Shown here: positions 1 through 13,269 of the stretch, piece after piece
Layout of the letters: the number at the start of each line of letters is the position of its first letter
Numbering within the stretch: position 1 is the first letter of the stretch
NCBI RefSeq assembly: GCF_029852145.1
Contig: NC_079978.1
Coordinates: forward strand, 13,939,153-14,003,152
Direction of reading: 5' to 3'
Length of the DNA stretch: 64,000 nt
DNA from: Microplitis mediator
Taxonomy: Eukaryota > Arthropoda > Insecta > Hymenoptera > Braconidae
Notes under the pieces: model-generated
Told to the model about the DNA's origin: nothing
Databases searched by the model: none
Seen by the model: only the letters and a program-made list of their open reading frames with translations
Position numbers and translations under genes: made by a program

Positions 1-325
1 TTACAACTAACAATTAAAATGTTTTTTAGTTCGTTATTATTTGCAATCAATAACCGCAACTTTGTAACTTTACTGATAAAAATTAATTTAATAAAATAAT
101 AATACATACACTTATTCTTTTTTTTTCTTTTTCAAAATATTTATTTCAAGTCATATTCTAATGCGATTAGATAGTTTTACATTTTTTATAGTAATTTCAA
201 TCTATTAATTGTAATTCTTATTTCAATTCAATATAAATTTTATCAAACGAATTATCAACTTTTTATCATAACTTACGAGTAAACATTGAATTAGAGAGTG
301 TTTATTTACATAGCCACTAGGGGTA

Positions 326-391
326 ATTTTTACTCATAATTGTGAGTAAAAATTCATCTGATCAATTTTTACTCATTGGGTGAGTAAAATT
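326..391. repeat. Pair of short perfect hairpins
   Basis: Two hairpins lie back to back. ATTTTTACTCA is followed a few bases later by its complement TGAGTAAAAAT (326-353). The same stem recurs at 365-390 with a five-base loop. They resemble the repeated-word elements elsewhere in the window. No terminal repeats or target duplication were identified. Confidence 0.45.
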
Positions 392-689
392 TCGTAAGTC
401 AAAAGTAAAAAGTCGTAATGGCCCAAGATAACTGGATTTAGAGAGATTTTTAGAATAAACGACATGGCAATATTCATACAAAAATTCTTTCCGTGTACAT
501 TTTTACAATAAATATCATTTCTAATAATGGTGGTAGAGCAAGATAATTCAACTGGGTTCTTGATAAATTTTCAATTAAATTTAATAAGTTTTTTTTTTTA
601 AATTCTGTAATTATAATAAAATAGTAAGAAATAGTTATTTTTTTATATTATTGATTGAGAGGTAGTAATCAAAATAACAACTCAAGATT

Positions 690-760
690 GTTTATTATTT
701 CGCGACGTTTCGTGTCTTTATTGACTCTTCTTCCGGCGTTCTACAAAGAAATACAAACAT
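690..760 (-). mobile_element. Possible Penelope-like element fragment
   Basis: The - strand reads GGAAGAAGAGTC, then GACACGAAACGTCGCG. A GAAGAAG...GACACGAAACGTCG pattern is familiar from the ends of Penelope-like retroelements. Only about 70 bases are recognisable and no coding sequence is attached, so this is a weak motif-level assignment. Confidence 0.25.
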
Positions 761-1075
761 ATAATTTACTACCTATAATTATACAGATTTAAATCTAACC
801 CAGTAATCAAAAATCATTTAATTTTTTATATAATATACCATAATATGTGCTCTTGATGTAGTCAAACCTTATAATAATTACTTGTCGTATTTCATTTGTA
901 TAAAAATTACAATAACATACAGTTCGATGGTGAATTCTGTACATCATTTAAGAGTGGGCTTATAAAATTACAAAATAACAAAAGTCATTTATAATGTTGT
1001 ACACTATAACATATAAAAAAATATAATAAACCCAAGCCATCACGTGTTTACGCCATCTTAGTTACAAGATCACTA

Positions 1076-2471
1076 CCCAGTGAACACATGACCTTATTTT
1101 GACGTCATACGTAGGTCATAGCAATGTCACGACATCTGATGTAAATTTGATGTCAATCTGACGTTCTACATGACTTTAATATGATGTAAAGCTTGTGACA
1201 TCATATTGATGTAAGTATGACTCTTGTACTATGTCACAGTTATGACTTATGTATTACGTACGTTTGACATAGAATCTACATCACATTGTTATGTAATAAT
1301 AAAGTCATTATCCGTATATCATAATGACGTAATTTTAAAATCATACATTTATGTCAGTAGCAAAGTCACAGTTATACGTAATGAGGATGTCACTCTTAAA
1401 TAATATCTTTACATCAGTGACAAGTCAGTATTTTACGCAATGCTGATGTAATGTCCGAGTCATAGTTTTTTATCATCTATTCATTGAAATAAAACAATCA
1501 TAGAATGAATTTTCAAACATGTGTAAATGTGTAAAAATAACAACTAAACGTCGAACATTTTTGGGGTCAAAGTAATCGATAAACTCGATAATAGATCATT
1601 CAGACGTTTTAGATTAGAACATTAGCGTGAGCATAAAAAAATTAACTTTATTTTTTTAAATGATATATCGAAAATATCATTTAGGATGACAAAGAAAATG
1701 TAACGACAGTTTGAACTCTTTTGCTATTATGATTTTAAAGTTTAGTATCACAATTTTTCAATCGATTGAATTTCATACGATTTTGTGAAATTATTTAATG
1801 TTTCGCAAAATTTTATTTAAGATTTTTTAAATTTCACATCACAACAAAAAATTAAAAAATTTGATAAAACTTAATGAAATTTTATACAATTATCATCGAG
1901 GTCGACAAATATTGCTTCTATAAAATTTCATATAAATTCATGGAGTTTTTTAAATTTTGTAAAAATCCATCACGAAAACTTATTAACTCTGTCTTTTCCG
2001 GCATTTCACTCTAAATACATCAATTAAGCACGAGATTTGAACTCTCGTGATGTGGACCAGTGAGCAACATTCAGGACTACCAGCCAAGAGGAGCCGTGTT
2101 CGAACCCAGCAGACGCCCAGGATTTTTTCATCATTTAACGTTATCTAATCTTGTTTCAGAATTCACAATGCGTTCGCGCGGTAATAATCAAATCAAAAAT
2201 TCGGTATTTCATTTTATTTTTTTATTTTTTAAAATATTTTTTCCGAATTGATAATTTTGACATCACCCGTATGTCATATTGACGTCATAAAAGGTCACAC
2301 AGACATCACATTTACATCATGCATACGTCATTAGTTTTACATCATAATCTTACATAAAAAAGTGGGAAATAATGAGTCACACCTGACTCATTCGTGACTT
2401 ATATCTTACGTAAATGATGACATAGCGTAACGTCACTCTGACGTCAAATTTACGTCAATGTGTTTACTGGG
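1076..2471. mobile_element. CCCAGTGAACACA element with TGACGTMA arrays (copy 1)
   Basis: The ends are inverted repeats, CCCAGTGAACACA on the left and TGTGTTTACTGGG on the right. A TA dinucleotide flanks each end (1074-1075 and 2472-2473), consistent with a TA target duplication of the Tc1/mariner type. Subterminal zones at 1090-1470 and 2260-2455 are dense in variants of TGACGTCA and ATGTAA in both orientations. The central part is AT-rich and carries a tRNA-like module near 2045-2130. No transposase is visible, so it is non-autonomous. A related element occupies 20901-23336. Confidence 0.7.
2045..2130 (+). ncRNA. tRNA-like (SINE-like) module
   Basis: An A-box-like TGGACCAGTGAGC at 2053 is followed about 31 bases later by a B-box-like GTGTTCGAACC at 2096, then CCCAGCAG and a T-run ending TTTTTTCATCA. 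A segment with the same order and an almost identical 3' part lies on the - strand at 23005-23075. The T-stem pairs poorly, so this is a tRNA-derived relic or SINE head rather than a functional tRNA. Confidence 0.45.
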
Positions 2472-2669
2472 TATACGTGTGTGAGACTGTGAGTACACAC
2501 ATACACTTTAAACCTATAACACCAAAGGCTCCCTCTATCTTCACAAATACGCTTACCTGTTACCAACCGTAGATCATAGAAATTCAAATTAAATTTTAAA
2601 TTACGTCAAAATCGTTCAAAAATCCTATACCAAAATACTTATAAACATAACAATAACTAAAAAATTAAT

Positions 2670-2802
2670 CTAACTATTTTCAAATACATCAATTCCAGAA
2701 ATTCTTCTGATCAAATCACTTGGAGTAACTTCTGGTTTTAAAACTATCCAGAAGTCCATTATATAAATGATTCAAATTATTAATGTATTTGAAAATAGTT
2801 AG
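2670..2802. mobile_element. Short MITE with perfect 20-bp inverted ends
   Basis: CTAACTATTTTCAAATACAT at 2670-2689 is repeated exactly as its complement at 2783-2802. The 133-bp unit has an inner inverted pair around CTTCTGG...CCAGAAG, so it can fold into a near-continuous hairpin. No coding sequence is present and the target duplication is unclear. Confidence 0.6.
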
Positions 2803-3472
2803 AAGGAAGAAAAGTAGAACGAATGAGAGAAACTAAGAGAAAGACCAATAGAAAGTAGAAAAGGATAGAACTCTCGAAGTACTGTAAGACGGTAGAACAA
2901 TATGAGAAACACATGGGCTTGAGAAAGGCATGGGAAAGTATTTGGGTCCAAAGGAGTAATAAAGTAATTTAGTTCAGCTGACGGGATAGTTGCAAAAATG
3001 GATATTTTTGGAAAAAACTTAAAACTGAATTCTTGAGAAGTAAGTCATAAATTGTCGATTTATTGAAGTTTTTTGTTACGATCTGTACTTCGATTAATGA
3101 AAATTGGGATTTTATTTTAAATGTAGAAAGCAAATGTTGGACTTCTAAAAAGATATTATTTGAAGGTACAAATATTTAAGTAATGTTTGCCAAGAAAGTA
3201 AAATTTAAAAACATTTTGGGAATTTCCAACGACATCATTTTCGGTTCAAAAGTTATTTAAGGATAAAGCCAGAAAATTCATTTTTCTGAACATCAAAAAA
3301 AATTTCAAACATTCACAACTTCCAAATTAATCGACTGATTGGACTCATCTTCGAGCTTGATCAAGATAATCGTCCAATAAATAAGTGGATAAAATTTCAT
3401 TAAGATCTGTTAAGAATTGCGGGCACTATCGTGATGACAAGGCGCCTTATATCGTATATATATATATATATA

Positions 3473-4372
3473 TATTGAGACAATGTGAATTGTCATCTTC
3501 TTCCTCAGCCTTGCGGTTCTCATTTTTCCCCGTCTCGTTGCCGTCTGAAACCACCTAAAGCTAGTCATAGTGCCATGGTCACATGACTAGTTATCACCTC
3601 AACGCATGACCGTGAGGGGAAATGGGGAGCGAGCCCAAAAACTCAGCCCTAAGACCCTACGGTGATTGAACTTCACTTCGATCCTGGATCAAGTAGTGAT
3701 AAGACGTATAATTTAGTTTCACTGTCATATACTAGCAATTTATTTGCGATCTTATTAATACGGATAACTACTTTGTAAATCGGGAAATTAACTTGCGTTA
3801 TAGTTGTATTACTAGCAATTCTCTTGCGATATACTTTACTGTCCAAGTTACTGATTATTATAAACAAAGTTAGTTTAAACAAATATCACTGTACGTTACC
3901 GGCGATATACTCGCGATATAAAATTTGTACTGTGCCACGAATCTGTCTACATTGTATCCAGCGCTTGCATTTTCTTGTAAGTAATTTTTATTATTATAAT
4001 TGGCAATAAACAATCATTGCACTTGTTAATCATTCACTGTATCTTTTATCTGTTCATCCCTTTTATTTCCTATTTTACTGGTAAGCTTATCGAATAGTCT
4101 GATAAAATAAATATTAATTAAGTTACAAATAGTAATTCGACCATCAATAAGAATATTCTATAATTTTATAAGCCGTGAGGTAAGTTAATAAGTTTTCTCA
4201 TACGTTGCCGAGTTTGAATAAGTGCGGGTCTTTGCTTTGCAAGAACCCCAGCCCACTGCTCTGTCCAAGTAAAATAAAATTTGTTAGAGGCCAGCCTAAG
4301 CCAGGGTTCAACCCGCGAATTCTGGTGGCTGCTGGTAAAAATCGCGAAGACGAAAAGCGATTTGTCTCAATA
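3473..4372. mobile_element. TATTGAGACAA-ended insertion in (TA)n
   Basis: A 900-bp segment is bounded by TATTGAGACAA and its inverted copy TTGTCTCAATA. Both ends sit directly against (TA)n tracts (about 3455-3475 and 4370-4391). The interior is more GC-rich than its surroundings and has no convincing protein. It could be a DNA transposon or an LTR-related piece, since an LTR begins 20 bases to the right. Confidence 0.4.
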
Positions 4373-4391
4373 TATATATATATATATATAT

Positions 4392-5329
4392 TGTAACATG
4401 ATGAAAAATTCGACATCGACCCATGGTTTGAAATTAATCCAAATTTGATAAATCATTACCCGGTGAGTAAATTTTGGTGACATCTATGATCACCATTCCG
4501 ACTTTAACCGAGCAATCGACCCGGCGCATTGATCGTGACAAGAGATCCGGGATAGATGCCGAATGGAACGGCCGCGTTTTTGTATTTGAACAATTCGACT
4601 TCGACCAAAAGAACAATTCCGATCCCGATTTTTGAACAATTCGATTTACGACTTTTTAAAGAACAATCCGCGTATTAATTAACGATCAATTAAAGTGACT
4701 GATATTAAATAAATTCCGAGTGAACAATAAACTGTCTACTGTGAACAAGCCGAAGCATTAGCACGAAAACTGACAAAGTGTACGACTGAATTGTTTTGTT
4801 AATAAACAAATGAAGTGCGATAATAATTAATTAACGAAATAACTAATTACGTGTAGCAATTATATGATAGTGAAATCGCACGCGTTACTGAAATATAATA
4901 TTATTTTATTTTATTTCACTCGAGCAGTTCTGAGAATTACGGATTATCCGTGTCTCATTCGCAACAGCAGTCTTGTCGCCTCGCCGTGTAAGAATACTCT
5001 GACGTCACTCGTCAAGTATTTCGTTAATACTTCCGCTGTATGTGTGTCTCCGGACAATAAAATTATTTTATTTTGATTTTGTCAACCGACTGTGTTTTCT
5101 TTGAGCAATGAACTGATTTTGTTTTTTTCGATCAACTAGGATTTTTTTGATAATATTGTTTGTATCGAGTCAAGCCGACAACGGCAAATTATATTTTGTT
5201 TTGTAACCGATAATTTTTGTCATAACGATCAATTGATTTCCTGTTTAATATACAAATGATTGATTTGTAATTCTGATTTATAATTCTGAGCCGACATTTT
5301 CGATAATTGTTTATTTGGTGATCATAACA
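4392..5329 (+). mobile_element. Retrotransposon LTR, probable 5' LTR
   Basis: The segment begins TGTAACATGATG and ends GATCATAACA, giving TG...CA ends. It contains an AATAAA signal near 5057. A primer-binding-like site follows five bases later. Only about 90 bases of leader remain before a (TA)n tract and an unrelated foldback, so the body is missing. The start rests on the TG next to the (TA)n tract and is less certain than the end. Confidence 0.5.
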
Positions 5330-5334
5330 TCACC

Positions 5335-5345
5335 TGGCGCCCAAC
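5335..5345 (+). promoter_or_regulatory. Primer-binding site, tRNA-Lys type
   Basis: TGGCGCCCAAC directly follows the LTR end. This 11-mer matches the 3' end complement of lysine tRNA as used by many LTR retroelements. The downstream internal region is lost. Confidence 0.5.
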
Positions 5346-5429
5346 TTTAAAAATTTTGAACAAGGTTGCCAAAAATCGTAAGTGTATTCGGACTTCACTC
5401 CGGTAGATCCCCGGTGGTGAAAAACCCGT

Positions 5430-6500
<1,071 letters not shown>

Positions 6501-6518
6501 ATATATATATATATATAT

Positions 6519-6968
6519 TAGGGTGCTTCATTTCGGAGCCAGATTTTTTTTTTTCAAGTGCATGTGGAAAAAACCATAGTTCAACACAAAAAAAAAAATT
6601 TTCGCGCATGAAAAAAAATTCTATTTCGATTACAGACCTAGCTCATTGAAAAATTCGATTTTCCCATTTAAATAACATGGGAAAAATTTTTTTTTTAGCT
6701 TTAAGTATTTTTAACCTCGTTAACAAATCAATAGATCAAAGAGAAAAATACATATTTTTGTAGGAAATTGAACGCTCTACAAAAAAAGGTCTTTTATCAT
6801 TTTTCGATAAATCCATCTGTTTCAATGTTATTAGAGCTCGAAGTAAAGTTGGAGATCGTTTTACTTTTCCGGTGAAACTATCAGACTTATCACGAAATGT
6901 TATAGGATCTTTTTTGTGGCACATTTCTCGAGTTAAGGCCCTTCTCTCGATATGAATTAGCGAAGAGA
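6519..6968. mobile_element. Single-arm relic of a TAGGGTGCTTC foldback
   Basis: It begins TAGGGTGCTTC right after a (TA)n run and contains GAACGCTCTACAAAAAAAGG, the module shared with other foldbacks here. No second arm follows. Instead the sequence changes abruptly to BEL gag near 6975, so it is a truncated copy or a recombination product. Confidence 0.55.
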
Positions 6969-6974
6969 AATGGT

Positions 6975-7219
6975 TGGTCCACTAATTGCTTGCTTAAATC
7001 GCATCATTCTTGTCAATGTACCTCGAAAAGTAAATGCCGCACGTGTGACGGTCGGCACAACACACTCCTGCATTTTGATTGGCCACAGAACTTGTCTGTG
7101 GAACAGGATCCGCCGTCTTCTTCTTCAAGGCCTGGAGCTAAGATCCAAAGTATGCATGCTCTCGTTTTTTCAGAGGCATTATTAGCTACGGCGTTAGTAG
7201 ACATAGTAAACGCTCAGGG
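6975..7219 (+). pseudogene. BEL/Pao gag fragment (zinc-knuckle region)
   Basis: The translation contains a zinc-knuckle-like cluster in the order SCQCTSKSKC, RTCDGRHNTLLH. This is typical of the gag C-terminus of BEL/Pao retrotransposons, where such knuckles bind RNA. It runs on into ALVDIVNAQG, the stretch leading to the protease. Everything upstream (5' LTR, most of gag) is missing, and the piece joins a foldback relic on its left. The frame is interrupted after NAQG by a roughly 1-kb insertion. Confidence 0.65.
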
Positions 7220-8245
7220 GATAAAAGGGGATATCTAAGCCATGTCGTGTTATGGGTGCACTTATTATATTAATTGAATTTGTGGTCTCAATACAATAAG
7301 TGTCCCACACATGTGCAAAACTTAAGGTGTCTTGCAAACCTGCCTAGCTGAACTCAGTATCTCCAGGTGACGGTAAGCCCCGTACTGGATCACACAGTAT
7401 TAAAACTAGAAGAGAGAATTCTTATACTTAACTTATCAGGAAGGTTGCGATAAATTAGTTTAATATACCAAATTTAAATATAAAAACAGTGACATTTATT
7501 GAAACGAAGCCGCTTTACAGATAATTTGATGAAAGATGAACAATAACCAAAATGACTGATGACACTGACTCGACTAATTTAACAAAACCGACTCGACTTC
7601 TTTTGTAAATAACGACTCCTCAATTAATAGAATATTATTTAACAATAAAATAATTAACCCGACAATAACCAAACGAGTTCACTTACTCCAACAATCTCCA
7701 ACCTTAACCAGTCCTTCTTATTCCACCGATCCTTTTCCTCCAAGACCAAAACCATAACCAGTCCTTCCTTCCAAGTCCACCAAACCATTCTAATCCTTTC
7801 CAATCAACCAGGTCCAATCCACAATAAATATTATATAAATAACCGTTTAAATAAACTTAATAAACTTAATTAAGGAATAAGCTTCCACGAGCCGTGGGCT
7901 TATATGCTCTTGGCCCAATTTTATGATGACTAGCAGCACGTGTAGTAGTAGTAGTAGTAGTAGATAGAAATTTGTGGAAACCAAGATGTTAGTGGTAGTC
8001 GTAGTAAGGCACGTCCGTCCACGGCGGTTGCTGCGAGCCAAGAGACCGATCACTCGTCGTCTCTGGCCCTCGTACCTCTCCAGTCAGGCTGGCCAACTCC
8101 TAAAACCAAATGTCGGGACTCGACCATAGCGACCCCGGCGCATCAATAACTGTATTTCCTCGTTTATTGACAGTTGTTGAAGAAGGAGGCCGGATCTTTT
8201 GGCGCGAGTCGAAATTTAATTTAAAATGTAATGTGGAAGGATATC
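7220..8245. mobile_element. Unclassified ~1-kb insertion in the BEL protease region
   Basis: BEL reading stops after NAQG and resumes at about 8246 with RVFLDAGSQAHF, so the DNA between is an insertion. GGATATC occurs near both borders and may be part of a target duplication. The body has a CA/CCAACC-rich zone, a short GTA run near 7945 and a GC-rich right end. A solo LTR is possible, but I could not define TG...CA ends. No coding sequence is convincing. Confidence 0.4.
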
Positions 8246-9876
8246 ACTCCGTTACACGTGTTTTCTTGGATGCAGGCTCCCAAGCCCATTTTATGACCGA
8301 AGCAACCGCTTGTTTTTTTTATAGCTGAATCGAATGTCAGTTAACATTGCAGTCAACGGCGTTGACGATCTGTGCACAAACATAACGCATTCGGCTCGGG
8401 CAACAGTCACGGTTTAGCAAATTTTCGAAAAACGTAGAGTTTTTAATAATACCGCAGATTAGTAGAGCAATGCCTTCCATGGCAGTTGACTTGGCCCATT
8501 TGGAGATACCCAAGAACATTGTCTTGGCAGACCCAGAGTTCTTCAAGCCATCCGCAGTCGATGCTCTCATAGGTGTTGATTTATTCTATAAACTTTTAAG
8601 CATAGGCCAAATTGCTTTAAAAAACCATCCTGATGCAGTGTTACAGAAAACTCAGCTCGGTTGGATAGTGGCTGTCAGCTTAAGCAACTCCTTCAAAAAA
8701 CCAAACATATCTTGTCATCTCGCAATGAGTCAGCAAATTCCTGACTTTAATCTTACTCAGTTCTGGGAAATAGAGGAATTATCTAATCCTAAAGATTTGT
8801 CCCCTGAAGAACGGTTGTGTGAGGATTATTATTCATCTCACACTACAAGGGACTCATCTGGCCGATATGTAGTTCGATTGCCTTTTAATAGCAATCAATC
8901 AAAGCTAGGTGATTCTTATACCTCAGCTTCTCGCCGTTTCCACTCACTGGAGAAACGGCTCATTCGAGACAAAACAATGTCCGCTGATTATATTGCATTT
9001 TTGGATGAATACATTGATTTAAAGCACATGTCTATCGCAGATAGCGCATGCGATTCAGCGCAGGGATTCTACCTCCCGCATCATGCTGCTATAAAGCAAG
9101 ATAGTATTACCACGAAAACTCGAGTGGTTTTTGACGGCTCCGCTAAAACCTCAAGCGGAATTTCCTAGAACGATACCCTGATGGTGGGTCCGAAACTACA
9201 AGATGATTTATTTATTATTCTTACTCGCTATCGCTCATATATTTTCGTCCTCACAGCCGATTTCGAAAAAACGTATCGTCAAATTTTAGTGCATCCAGAG
9301 GACAGAAAGTAACAGAAAATATTATTTCGTAGCGATCCTTCTGAACCCGTGAAAACGTACACACTTAACACCGCCACATACGGTACTGCATGTGCCTCTC
9401 ATTTAGCGACTCGATCATTACATCAGCTCGCCGATAATGAGGGTAAATCACATCCTCGCGCCTCCATTATACTTAAAAGAGATTTTTACGTTGACGATCT
9501 GCTTACTGGTGCAGATACGCGTCATGAGGCTGAGATTATTCATGACGAATTAAATAGCATAATGAAAAAGGGTGGCCCCAACTTGAGGAAATGGGCTTCC
9601 AATGACCCCACTCTTATATTTGATTGTGATGCCCATCCCAGCATCACAAACATGTCGCTTAATCCAGATACCACAATCAAAACATTGGGTACTTACTGGA
9701 ACGCTAAGGAAGATGATATATTCTACAGTGTAAGTAAGATCAAAGCTACAGCAGTCTTTAAGCGCAGCATTCTATCTGAAATAGCACAATTGTTTGACCC
9801 TCTCGGTCTATCGGGTCCGGTTACCCTGCATGCTAAAATAATAATGCAATCATTGTGGAAGACCGGCGTCAATTGA
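8246..9876 (+). pseudogene. BEL/Pao pol: protease and reverse transcriptase relic
   Basis: The region starts with a retropepsin-like FLDAGSQAHF (Asp-Ala-Gly rather than Asp-Ser/Thr-Gly) and continues into a BEL/Pao reverse transcriptase. Recognisable blocks are LIGVDLFYKLL, KTQLGWIV, RVVFDGSAKT and the catalytic FYVDDLLTG near 9485, which keeps both aspartates. Breaks include a frame loss around 8320-8470, a TAG after SSGIS at 9166 and a TAA near 9311. The enzyme once copied element RNA into DNA in virus-like particles; it is now dead. The remaining pol continues downstream. Confidence 0.8.
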
Positions 9877-11788
9877 GACGAATCCGTCCCCCATGAAATT
9901 CATACCGCTTGGGCATCTTATCAAGAGCAACTTCCCTTGATCGAAGCTTTGCGGTTCAACTGATGCATTACCATAGCCGGCTCCACTGATGTACAGTTAC
10001 ACGGCTTTAGTGACGCTAGCGAGAAGGCATATGGTGCTTGTCTATATTTGCGCTCTACGGACAAAAATGGCGCGGTCCACGTTCGACTGATATGCTCCAA
10101 ATCTCGAGTTGCTTCTGTTAGTTCAATCTCGTTACTTCGCCTGGAGCTTTGCGGCGCTCTGCTTCTTGCACGGCTTTTTAATGTAGTCAAGCAAGCCTTA
10201 TTAATTAATATAAACGAGTGTTATCTGTGGTCAGACTTGACTATAACACTACATTGGCTTAATACTGCCCACATCGTTTAAAAACTTTTGTCACTAATCG
10301 CGTGGCCGAGGTGCAGCGATTAACTCCCTCTTGTTATTGGAGGCATGTGGCTTCCCTAGATAATCCTGCAGATCTTGTATCTCGAGGCCAGACCCCTCCC
10401 GAGTTTATCCTAGGTTCCTTATGGTCAATGGGACCGTCCTGGTTGATTGGTGATCAAGACTCATGGCCCAAAACTAATTTATCGGCCATTAACACTCCAG
10501 AATTAAAACCAATCAAGCTTGTAGGTCTGACTTGTTTTAAGTTAGAATTACGGGAGCCCTCACTTATTGAGCGTTACAAGTTTACCGATAAAACGATTCG
10601 GATCATTGCATATGTTTTACGGTTCTTTAATAATTTGAAACGCAAAAAATCGTTACGAATATTTACTCAGCTAGAGTCGTCTGAAATGTCAGCAGCACTG
10701 GAAGCAATAATTAAGATGGTTCAATCATCAGCCTTTTCAAAAGAAATTAATCATTTAAAAAACGGGAGTCTTATTTCAGATAATAGTCGTTTAATACCCC
10801 TAAATCCTTTTCTTGATTCTGCGGGGATTCTTCGAGTCGGTGGCCGACTTGCTCACTCGGAATTACTGGAGGGTCAACGCCATCCCATATTACTACATTA
10901 AAGAAAAACGTCATCGCAATCGACAAAGACTAAAGGTTTACGTGGTGGTATTCGTCTGTATGGTTACAAAGGCGGTGCACCTCGAAATCGCGAGTGATCT
11001 CACAAGTGAGACTTTTATCGCGGCTCTAAAACGCCTGTTCTCTAGACGTGGAAAATCTACCGACATTTTTTCGGATAACAGTACTAACTTTGTAGGTGCC
11101 AATCGTGAGCTGGAGGAAGTTTATAATCTCGTGCAATCCACGGAATATAAAAACTCCATACAGAAATATGCTCAAAAGAAAAAAATAAAGTGGCATTTTA
11201 TCGCTCCTAGAGCCCCTCATTTTGTAGGACTTTGGGAGGCTGCCGTTAAATCCTTTAAGCACCATTTAACACGCACCATGGGTGATACATTACTTACAAA
11301 TGATCAACTTGAAACATGTATGATAAAAATCGAGGCAATTTTGAATTCTCGCCCTATATCTCCCATGTCCTCGGATCCCAACGATCCTCTTCCCTTAACT
11401 CCCGGTCATTTTCTTATCCGGTGGTCCTCTGACGAGCTTCCCAGAAGAAGATTGGACTGACACAAATTCGAATCGTCTGTCCACATGGCAACATGCGCAA
11501 CAAATCAACCAGCACTTCTGGAAACGGTAGTATAAGGAATATCTTCATCAGCTCATTAATTGTCCAGGACAGTCAAAGGGGCACAATAACCTGCAGGTTG
11601 GCACCCTAGTGCTAATTGCCGAAGACAATCTACCTCCTCTGCAGTGGCTTCTCGGGCGCATTAGCGCAATTCATCCGGGAAAAGACGGCATAGTTCGGGC
11701 CGCCACTGTTAAGACCACCTCCGGGGAATACAAACGTTGTACCAAGAAGCTGGGTCCATTGCCATTTGAGGAAAACGTCCAGGATTAA
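9877..11788 (+). pseudogene. BEL/Pao pol: RNase H and integrase relic
   Basis: After a TGA at 9874 the translation continues with GFSDASEKAYGA and LRLELCGALLLARL (RNase H), then the NPADLVSRG block. The integrase core shows VVVFVCMVTKAVHLE, SDNSTNFVGA and a GLWEAAVKSFKHHL helix, the usual BEL order. Stops or shifts lie near 9960, 10280, 10899 and 11460. The C-terminal domain resumes in another frame and ends with VQD and TAA at 11786. Integrase catalytic Asp residues can be placed, but the frame breaks make it non-functional. Confidence 0.8.
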
Positions 11789-11808
11789 TCACGATTGAAC
11801 TCATATAG

Positions 11809-12640
11809 TTCAAGGGGGGTGGCATGTTCCGTCTCCTCTGATTTAAATTAATTTAGCTCATTATTTAGAATATTCTTTAGCTCAATTAAATTCAACTAAA
11901 ATAATATTTAAATTTTAATAATGTCAAATATTTTATTATTTTTATAGTTTTTCCGTTTCATATGCTGAAAACTTATGTGGAGTTTACTTTCATTTCTTTT
12001 ATTTTTATTTTATTTTTATTTTGTTACATTTTATTTTATTTCATTTTACTGCACTCAACATCTGCCTTGCACATTTTGGGTTTGTAAACTCTAAAGTTTA
12101 CAACTCTAAAAAAACCTCATGAGTTCTTCAAGGCCTTTCGCTATTGTCGCGAAAGGGACCACGCAGCTGCAAAGGCTTAAATTATAAACATTTCTCATAT
12201 TTTTTGTTATAGGGCCATAAGCCTCGCACTTAATAAGAAAAAAGTTCACCCTGGCTTAAGTCATAAAAATAAGTAAAATTGTGTTTATGTTTCATGTAAT
12301 CCCACGATCCCTTAGGCCCATAAAGGGCCCGCCTACGACTCTCCTACGCAGCCACTTTTTAATTACCAGCCAATGACCGATTTCTCATCTCTTTTCCAAG
12401 GTCTGATCACAAGAAAAGCCAATAGGTGTTTCCGAGTTCCTACTTCCTAGCTAATTCCCACCCTCGCAAAAATTGTAACTTAGAATTTAAGCTATTTTTA
12501 TGTAGTCAGTTATCTCTTTGAACTTGTAAGAAGCAGCACGCTTCACTCAAAATAAATCTGAGTAAAATTTAAAACCCATCCTTGCCTTCATTCACTCGTC
12601 GCCTTTTTTTGGTATTGACTACTGGTCAATACGTAATCAC
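11809..12640 (+). mobile_element. BEL polypurine tract and 3' LTR
   Basis: AAGGGGGGTGGCA, a polypurine tract, directly precedes TGTTCCGTCTCC at 11825, the expected LTR start. The LTR contains a T-rich promoter-like zone and AATAAA near 12552. Its right edge is uncertain; CGTAATCACA near 12640 is the best CA end. No 5' LTR partner exists in the window. Confidence 0.55.
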
Positions 12641-12664
12641 ATAATTGCAATAAAACAATTGCGG

Positions 12665-13010
12665 GTCAAAACATTACTGACGAACTGAGAAAATCGATGG
12701 TGTAATTTTCTTTCTTAAATCGACACTGGTGGGGCTGTGCGGGGGCGTTAGAAATGAAAATATTTACGTTTTCTGACTAAAACACCTACAGATTTGTAAT
12801 TTGAAATAAAAATCACCAACGATACGAGAAAATTGATGGCTCAATTTTTTTTTGTAAAATCCACTGTTATAGGGCTGTTTGGGGGCTTAAGAAATAAAAA
12901 TTTTTACGTTTTTAGGGAAAAAGACCTACTGACCTGAAATTTTAAATGAATATTACCTACGATGCTTCAAAATAAATGGTGTATTTTTTTTAAATAGACT
13001 ATATTCACCG
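12665..13010. repeat. Tandem repeat, about three diverged ~140-bp units
   Basis: Units align by the order: ACGAnnnGAGAAAATnGATGG, a T-run, CACTG(T/G)...GGGCTGT, GGGGGC, AGAAAT(G/A)AAAAT, TTTACGTTTT, then ACCTAC. Units start near 12676, 12818 and 12957, the last partial. No coding sequence is present. Confidence 0.6.
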
Positions 13011-13177
13011 TGAATCACCTTAAATCACGCTGAATCAAGGTCACCAGGGTTAAAGTACTGTTTTTGACATTTTTTTTTTATGTTTTATATATTAACTCTC
13101 TGCTATTATTCAAAGTTCATGTAACTCTTCATCTTGATAATTTTTATTGATTCCTGTCAAAAAACATTGAATGTATC

Positions 13178-13255
13178 AAGCATAATCGTAAGCAAAACGT
13201 TAAAAAACGATCCTTATTGATTATTTACAATTTCTTGAATTCTCAAAGATTAATA
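13178..13255. repeat. ~78-bp dispersed repeat, copy 1
   Basis: AAGCATAATCG...ACGATCCTTATTGATTATTT...GAATTCTC closely matches 38038-38113. Its class is unknown. It may be an outer part of the GAGCTC/AACTTCCCGC family fragment that follows. Confidence 0.55.
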
Positions 13256-13269
13256 CAAAACCTAACTTT

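Noticed and set aside
7013..7204. - strand frame with many Cys opposite the gag knuckle
   Set aside because: Shadow of the + strand BEL gag.
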